Source of the DNA: Nocardioides sp.
Lineage (GTDB): Bacteria; Actinomycetota; Actinomycetes; Propionibacteriales; Nocardioidaceae
NCBI GenBank assembly: GCA_023252065.1
Contig: JAHEXO010000055.1
Coordinates: forward strand, 1 to 8,812
Direction of reading: 5' to 3'
Length of the DNA stretch: 8,812 bases
Made by a program: the position numbers and the translations under genes. Every line of letters starts with the position of its first letter. Position 1 is the first letter of the stretch. Under the pieces are notes generated by a model. That model had not been told where the DNA came from, did no database searches, and saw nothing but the letters and a program-made list of their open reading frames with translations. This document shows, piece after piece, positions 5,419 through 8,812 of this stretch.

Positions 5419-6543
5419 TCAGCGCCAGACGGACGAGCGCTCCACGAGCAGGCTGTAGAGGGACTGCTGGATCGTCTCGCGCACCTGGTCGGTGACGTTG
5501 AAGACCAGCATCGGGTCGTCGGCCGCGCCGGGCTCGTACTCGTCGGTGCGGATCGGCTCGCCGAACTCCATCAGCCACTTCGACGGCAGCGGCACCATGC
5601 CGAGCGGGCCGAGCCAGGGGAAGAACGGCGTGATCGGGACGTAGGGGATGCCGAGCAGCCGGGCCAGGGCCGGGATGTTGCCGACCAGCGGGTAGATCTC
5701 CTCGGCCCCCACCACCGACAACGGCACGATCGGGACGCCGGTGCGCAGTGCAGCCGCGACGAAGCCGCCGCGGCCGAACCGCTGGAGCTTGTAGCGCTCG
5801 CTGAACGGCTTGCCGATGCCCTTGAACCCCTCGGGCCAGACCCCGACCAGCTCGCCGCCGCCGAGCATCCGCTCGGCGTCCTCGTGGCAGGCCAGGGTGG
5901 CGCCGCCCTTGCGGGCGATGCTGCTGACCACGGGCATCCGGAAGACCAGGTCGGCGCCGAGCGGGCGCAGGAACCGGCCGGTCTCCTCGTGGATCGTGTA
6001 CATCGTCATCAGGCCGTCCATCGGCAGCGTGCCGGAGTGGTTGGAGACCACCAGCGCACCGCCCTCGGCCGGGAGGTTGTCGAGACCGCGGGCGTCGATC
6101 CGGAACCACTTCTCCGCCAGCGGCTTGAGTGAGGCGAGCAGGAGCCGCTCGGCGACCTCGGGGTCGAACCCGTATTCGTCGACCTCGTAGTCGCCGGTCA
6201 GCCGGCGACGCAGGAACGCGAGAAACCGGGCGAGCTGGGGCTCCCAGTCGTCGCCGAGCACCTGCGTGGCGGCCGACTGGAGCGCGGCCAGCCACTCCGC
6301 GGGGTTCACGTCGGCGAACGGCGAGCGGTCGCGGGTCGTGGTCGGACGGCGTACGTCGGTGACCGGGATCTCGGCGGAGTCGGCGGCGCGCTCGTCACTG
6401 GCGCGCTGCGAGCGCGGCTCGGCCTTACGGCGCGGGGCGGCGTTGCAGGCGAGCGTGCGCGAGGCCTTGGACGGCCGGGCGCTGCCGGTGCCGCGACCGG
6501 GGCGGCCGCCGGTGCCGATCGGGATGACCTCGGCGTCAGCCAC
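5419..6543 (-). CDS. PlsC-type lysophospholipid acyltransferase family protein
   Basis: A 374-aa acyltransferase-fold protein. Residues 1-80 are polar, basic and probably disordered. The LPLAT domain starts near 140, with the catalytic block VVSNHSGTLPMDG (165-177). The spacing is His169-x6-Asp176, not the classic Hx4D of PlsC. Later motifs are RKGG (211-214), PEGFKG (237-242) near the substrate site and GVPIVPLSVVG (269-279). It probably transfers an acyl group to a lysophospholipid, glycerol or similar acceptor at the membrane face; the acceptor is not predictable. The GTG at 6543-6541 is preceded by AGGAG 6 bases away. It overlaps the epimerase stop by 8 bp (GTGGCTGA), a sign of coupled translation. 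Several open stretches occur in other frames of this gene, but only this frame has family motifs. Confidence 0.88.
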   Translation of the reverse strand: MADAEVIPIGTGGRPGRGTGSARPSKASRTLACNAAPRRKAEPRSQRASDERAADSAEIPVTDVRRPTTTRDRSPFADVNPAEWLAALQSAATQVLGDDWEPQLARFLAFLRRRLTGDYEVDEYGFDPEVAERLLLASLKPLAEKWFRIDARGLDNLPAEGGALVVSNHSGTLPMDGLMTMYTIHEETGRFLRPLGADLVFRMPVVSSIARKGGATLACHEDAERMLGGGELVGVWPEGFKGIGKPFSERYKLQRFGRGGFVAAALRTGVPIVPLSVVGAEEIYPLVGNIPALARLLGIPYVPITPFFPWLGPLGMVPLPSKWLMEFGEPIRTDEYEPGAADDPMLVFNVTDQVRETIQQSLYSLLVERSSVWR

Positions 6544-7564
6544 GGCTCACTCCTGACTCGGGGACCGGCAGGGTCGAAGCGAGGCCGCCGACGACGCGCT
6601 CGACCGGTCCGGGCCGGTGACCGATGGCGGTGGCGAAGTCGGCGAACGCCTGGGCGGTGGTGTAGTCCGGCTCGAAGCCGAACATGGTCCGCATCCGGGT
6701 GGTGTCGATGCCGCGGCCGAAGGTCAGGAAGCCGAGCTGCTCGGGGCTGAAGTCGGCCATCCGCGCCGACTTCAGGGCCGAGGCGATGCCTCCGACGGCC
6801 GGGCGCGGGAGGGCGACGGCGGGCTTGCGGAGGCGGCGTACGGCCTGGGACAGCAGCATGACGCCGTCGCCGGCGATGTTGTAGGTGCCGGCGACCTCGG
6901 TGGAGACGGCATGGGACAGGACCCGCATCAGGTCGGTCTCGTGGACGAACTGGAGTCGCGGGTCGTAGCCGAGGACCGTGGGGATCACCGGGAGCCGGAA
7001 GTAGGAGGTCATCGGGCTGCTCACGTGGGCCCCGAGCACGTTGGCCAGCCGGAGGGTCGTCACCACCACGTCGGGCCGCCGCCGCGCGAAGCCGCGGACG
7101 TAGCCCTCGATCTCGGCGACGTCCTTGGCGTAGCCCGACCGCGGCTGCCGGCGCGGCTCCATGCCCTCGGTGAACATGGCCGGGTCACGGCTGCTCGCGC
7201 CGTAGACCGTGGAGGTCGACTTCACCACCAGGTGGCGCACGGTCTCGGACTTCTGGCACGCAGCGAGGAGCTGCATGGTGCCGATGACGTTGAGCTCCTT
7301 CATCGTGCCGCGGCCACCGGCGCTGCCGGGCGTGGCGATCACGCTCATGTGGACGACGGTGGTGACGTCTTCCTTGGCGATGATCTTGGCGATGACGGGA
7401 TTGCGGATGTCGGCGCGGACGAAGGAGACGTCGCCGATGTCGTCACGAGGAGGTACGGCGTCGACGCCGACCACGCGGTCGACGTCGGGGTCGGCTGCCA
7501 GGCGGCGCGCGCATCTGCGGCCGAGGTCACGGGAGACCCCGGTGACCAGGACGACCTTCCCCAC
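6536..7564 (-). CDS. NAD-dependent epimerase/dehydratase family protein (extended SDR)
   Basis: A 342-aa Rossmann-fold protein. VVLVTGVSRDLGRR (4-17) is the dinucleotide loop and Asp35 in VVGVDAVPP suggests NAD rather than NADP. VKSTSTVYG (114-122) is the usual Ser/Thr catalytic segment. The active-site tyrosine region reads SGYAKDVAE (143-151): Tyr145 is followed by Lys147, so the YxxxK spacing of active SDR enzymes is missing. The dinucleotide loop also has Arg12 where most relatives have a glycine. A recalled Streptomyces homolog opens similarly, so these are probably family traits. It may be a nucleotide-sugar enzyme or a non-catalytic NAD-binding protein. The start is a GTG at 7564-7562, with GAGG 12 bases upstream, so exact initiation is less certain. 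It lies 38 bp after the bS22-like gene and is coupled to the acyltransferase. Confidence 0.87.
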   Translation of the reverse strand: MGKVVLVTGVSRDLGRRCARRLAADPDVDRVVGVDAVPPRDDIGDVSFVRADIRNPVIAKIIAKEDVTTVVHMSVIATPGSAGGRGTMKELNVIGTMQLLAACQKSETVRHLVVKSTSTVYGASSRDPAMFTEGMEPRRQPRSGYAKDVAEIEGYVRGFARRRPDVVVTTLRLANVLGAHVSSPMTSYFRLPVIPTVLGYDPRLQFVHETDLMRVLSHAVSTEVAGTYNIAGDGVMLLSQAVRRLRKPAVALPRPAVGGIASALKSARMADFSPEQLGFLTFGRGIDTTRMRTMFGFEPDYTTAQAFADFATAIGHRPGPVERVVGGLASTLPVPESGVSRG

Positions 7565-7602
7565 GAGCGCGTCTCGCCTCTGCCTCTGGCCGGCCTGCTG
7601 GG

Positions 7603-7704
7603 CTACTTGCCGAGCTTGCGGCGCTGGACGCGCGTCTTCTTCAGGAGCTTGCGGTGCTTCTTCTTCGCCATCCGCTTGCGGCGCTTCTTGATGACCGAAC
7701 CCAC
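7603..7704 (-). CDS. bS22-like small ribosomal protein (AURKAIP1/COX24 domain), 33 aa
   Basis: A very short, highly basic protein starting [12 protein letters not shown] and ending [10 protein letters not shown], with about half its residues Lys or Arg. It matches the AURKAIP1/COX24 family, whose mycobacterial member was found in the small ribosomal subunit and called bS22. It probably binds 16S rRNA near the decoding side of the 30S subunit. The GTG at 7704-7702 has AGAGG five bases upstream (7710-7714), and the TAG is at 7605-7603. The gene is easily missed because of its length. It is the first gene of the run that continues into the epimerase 38 bp later. Identification is from recalled family sequence, but the match over the whole length is close. 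Confidence 0.92.
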   Translation of the reverse strand: MGSVIKKRRKRMAKKKHRKLLKKTRVQRRKLGK

Positions 7705-7812
7705 GAAAACCTCTATCTGTGACGTCAGCTGAGTCCCAGCAGGAGCCGGAACGAACCTCGACAGCCTAGCCGTCGCTCACTGAGCAGCAGAATCGAGCGT
7801 CGCGCCCCGAAA
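7705..7812 (-). promoter_or_regulatory. Leader region of the bS22/epimerase/acyltransferase unit
   Basis: This 108-bp gap probably holds the promoter for the bS22 gene. TAGGCT (7768-7763) fits TAnnnT, but no convincing -35 lies 16-18 bases upstream. The 11-bp perfect palindrome GCTCACTGAGC (7775-7785) sits in the spacer position and could be an operator. Readthrough from the HTH gene is equally possible. Confidence 0.3.
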
Positions 7813-8031
7813 TCAGCCGGCGCTGTAGAAGCTCTTGCGCAGGTACTCGTTGACGTCTTCCTCGGTCACCCGGAAGGAGCGACCCACTCGGACGGCCGGC
7901 AGCTCGCCGCCGTGCACGAGACGGTAGACCGTCATCTTGGAAACTCGCATCATCGAAGCCACCTCGGCCACGGTCAAGAACCTGACCTCGGAGATGTCTC
8001 CGCGCTCGGTTGCAGGCATCGCAGGCACCAT
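7813..8031 (-). CDS. Small HTH DNA-binding protein, BldC/excisionase (MerR-like) type
   Basis: A 72-aa one-domain regulator. LTVAEVASMMRVSKMTVYRL (19-38) is a MerR/excisionase-type helix-turn-helix, followed by a short wing with AVRVGRSFRV (46-55) and a C-terminal helix. There is no effector domain. The size and fold are those of BldC-like proteins, which bind DNA by head-to-tail cooperative assembly on direct repeats. From memory it is closest to the Streptomyces protein BdtA, encoded near bldN, rather than to BldC itself. The start is uncertain: ATG at 8031 has GAGAGA directly adjacent, while GTG at 8028 or ATG at 8019 (MPATERG) are alternatives. The conserved part begins at residue 15 in all cases. 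It lies between acuC and bS22 on the same strand. Confidence 0.87.
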   Translation of the reverse strand: MVPAMPATERGDISEVRFLTVAEVASMMRVSKMTVYRLVHGGELPAVRVGRSFRVTEEDVNEYLRKSFYSAG

Positions 8032-8089
8032 TCTCTCTGGCAGGTACGCACCGGCTTCCCCTCCGGTGACCCACGTCCCGCGCACCGTG

Positions 8090-8118
8090 AGAATAGGGCC
8101 TGATGTGACTCGTGGGGA
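8090..8118 (-). promoter_or_regulatory. Candidate promoter of the HTH gene
   Basis: TATTCT (8095-8090) fits the TAnnnT -10. With a 17-base spacer the -35 would be TCCCCA (8118-8113), which is poor and suggests dependence on an activator. Transcription would begin near 8083, about 52 bases ahead of the ATG at 8031. Confidence 0.3.
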
Positions 8119-8120
8119 AG

Positions 8121-8173
8121 GAAATCCCTCAAGAAACCCAAGGTACCTGAGCGTGTCGAGTTGAAATCCCTCA
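8121..8173. repeat. 11-bp direct repeat GAAATCCCTCA, 42 bp apart, upstream of the HTH gene
   Basis: GAAATCCCTCA occurs exactly at 8121-8131 and 8163-8173 in the same orientation, on one face of the helix (42 bp, four turns). The region is much richer in A and T than its surroundings. The second copy is also part of an inverted repeat AAATC/GATTT (8164-8168 with 8174-8178). It is probably a regulatory binding site. Confidence 0.5.
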
Positions 8174-8204
8174 GATTTTACCGATCCAGGCGTCGTTCTT
8201 GCGC

Positions 8205-8812
8205 TCAGAACAGGGGGTCGAGGCCGTGCAGCGGGAAGATCTCCTCCCGCGTGGCCAGGATCGCCCGATCGAGCCAGGTGCCGGGGTCGTAGCCCTCGCT
8301 CCAGTCGCGGAACGCGGCGTCACGGCCGTCGGTGAGGCGGTACGGCGCGGGGCGGCCGAGCCGCTGCTGGATGTGCTCGCGCCAGGAGTCGGGGGTGGGG
8401 GTGTCGGGCGCCAGGTCGTAGCCGCCTACCACCGCCAAGAGGTGCGTCCACGCCCGGGGCACGACCTCGACCAGCGCGTAGCCGCCGCCGCCGGTGACGA
8501 CCCACCGGCCGCCGCACACCTCGTGGGCCAGCGCGTGCAGCGCGATGTAGGACGCGCGCTGGCCGTCGATGCTGAGCATGAGGTCGGCGAGCGGGTCGTC
8601 GCGGTGGCTGTCGCAGCCGTGCTGGGTGACCATCACCTCGGGGCCGAACTCCCGCACGAGCGGCGGGACGACGGCGTGGAACGCCCGCAACCACCCGGCG
8701 TCCGACGTGCCGGGCGGGAGCGCGACGTTGACCGCGCTGCCCTGGGCGTCGGGGCCGCCGGAGTCCTGGGGGAAACCGGTGCCGGGGAAGAGGGTCTGCC
8801 CGGTCTCGTGCA
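8205..8812 (-). CDS. acuC: AcuC-type histone deacetylase family protein, C-terminal part, cut by window edge
   Basis: About 201 residues of the C-terminal half are present; the gene continues beyond the right edge. The frame runs open from the edge, beginning HETGQTLFPGTGFPQDSGG, then SAVNVALPPGTSDAGWL. VTQHGCDSHRDDPL carries the Asp that serves as a zinc ligand in the HDAC family, and GGGGYALVEVVPRAW carries the catalytic tyrosine of the GGGGY loop. The N-terminal His and Asp zinc ligands are outside. AcuC of Bacillus deacetylates and activates acetyl-CoA synthetase; the actinobacterial members are assumed to remove acetyl groups from proteins or small molecules. An internal TTG could mimic a start near 8690, but the strong family match upstream rules that out. 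It is followed on the same strand by the HTH gene after 173 bp. Confidence 0.9.
   Translation of the reverse strand, partial: HETGQTLFPGTGFPQDSGGPDAQGSAVNVALPPGTSDAGWLRAFHAVVPPLVREFGPEVMVTQHGCDSHRDDPLADLMLSIDGQRASYIALHALAHEVCGGRWVVTGGGGYALVEVVPRAWTHLLAVVGGYDLAPDTPTPDSWREHIQQRLGRPAPYRLTDGRDAAFRDWSEGYDPGTWLDRAILATREEIFPLHGLDPLF

Noticed and set aside
5405..6295. Second minus-strand frame inside the acyltransferase gene
   Set aside because: Arg/Pro/Ala-rich shadow frame; the PlsC-type motifs are all in the other frame.
7720..7727. TGACGTCA palindrome ahead of the bS22 gene
   Set aside because: An 8-bp self-complementary word is too short to call as an operator without a known regulator or a second copy.
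8151..8160. GTGTC (GACAC on minus), resembling the core of a WhiA site, near the direct repeats
   Set aside because: A 5-bp match is expected by chance at this composition and nothing else supports WhiA binding.
8205..8690. Treating the deacetylase as a complete 161-aa gene starting at 8690
   Set aside because: The frame continues to the window edge with well-conserved AcuC sequence, so this is a window truncation and not a short gene.
1..8812. Mobile elements, CRISPR, toxin-antitoxin or phage-defence modules
   Set aside because: No transposase, integrase, terminal inverted repeats, spaced arrays or defence-type domains were seen; composition is even across the window.

Overview
The window is high-GC DNA with strongly GC-biased third codon positions and several GTG starts. 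It carries a BldN-type ECF sigma factor, a DUF5667 anti-sigma factor, an actinobacterial 33-residue bS22-like ribosomal protein and a BldC-type small HTH protein. Together these point to an actinomycete, most likely Nocardioidaceae (Nocardioides-like). The palindromic TGGTTGAGGAG...CGTCTCGAAACCA element near the left end is, from memory, a dispersed repeat of that group. The genus is an inference.

Layout from left to right. (1) 1-230, minus: 5' part of a P-loop kinase-like ATPase, cut by the window edge. (2) 231-378: non-coding, with two hairpins, one of them a REP-like repeat. (3) 379-2225, minus: an AMP-forming acyl-CoA synthetase followed by a thin glutaredoxin-like protein, overlapping by 4 bp (ATGA). 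(4) 2226-2295: a short divergent promoter region. (5) 2296-5342, plus: a HAD-IB phosphatase, the BldN-like ECF sigma factor and its membrane-anchored DUF5667 (RsbN-like) anti-sigma factor. (6) 5343-5418: a long two-part dyad that probably terminates both converging units. (7) 5419-7704, minus: bS22-like gene, NAD-dependent epimerase and PlsC-type acyltransferase, closely spaced and probably co-transcribed. (8) 7813-8031, minus: a BldC/excisionase-type HTH regulator, preceded by an AT-richer leader with an 11-bp direct repeat. (9) 8205-8812, minus: C-terminal part of an AcuC-type deacetylase, cut by the window edge.

How the genes work together. The sigma and anti-sigma genes form one regulatory unit. 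The 99-bp gap between them holds CGTAAC-N17-CGTTGA, which matches the sigma-BldN promoter consensus as I remember it from Streptomyces. This suggests that the sigma factor transcribes its own anti-sigma gene in a negative feedback loop. The sigma factor has an N-terminal extension of about 70 residues like the cleaved pro-region of Streptomyces BldN. The surrounding gene set (HAD phosphatase, acyltransferase, epimerase, bS22, HTH protein, AcuC) resembles, from memory, the bldN neighbourhood of Streptomyces. The locus therefore looks like an ancient actinobacterial block rather than a recently acquired island. I saw no mobile elements, CRISPR arrays, tRNA or rRNA genes.
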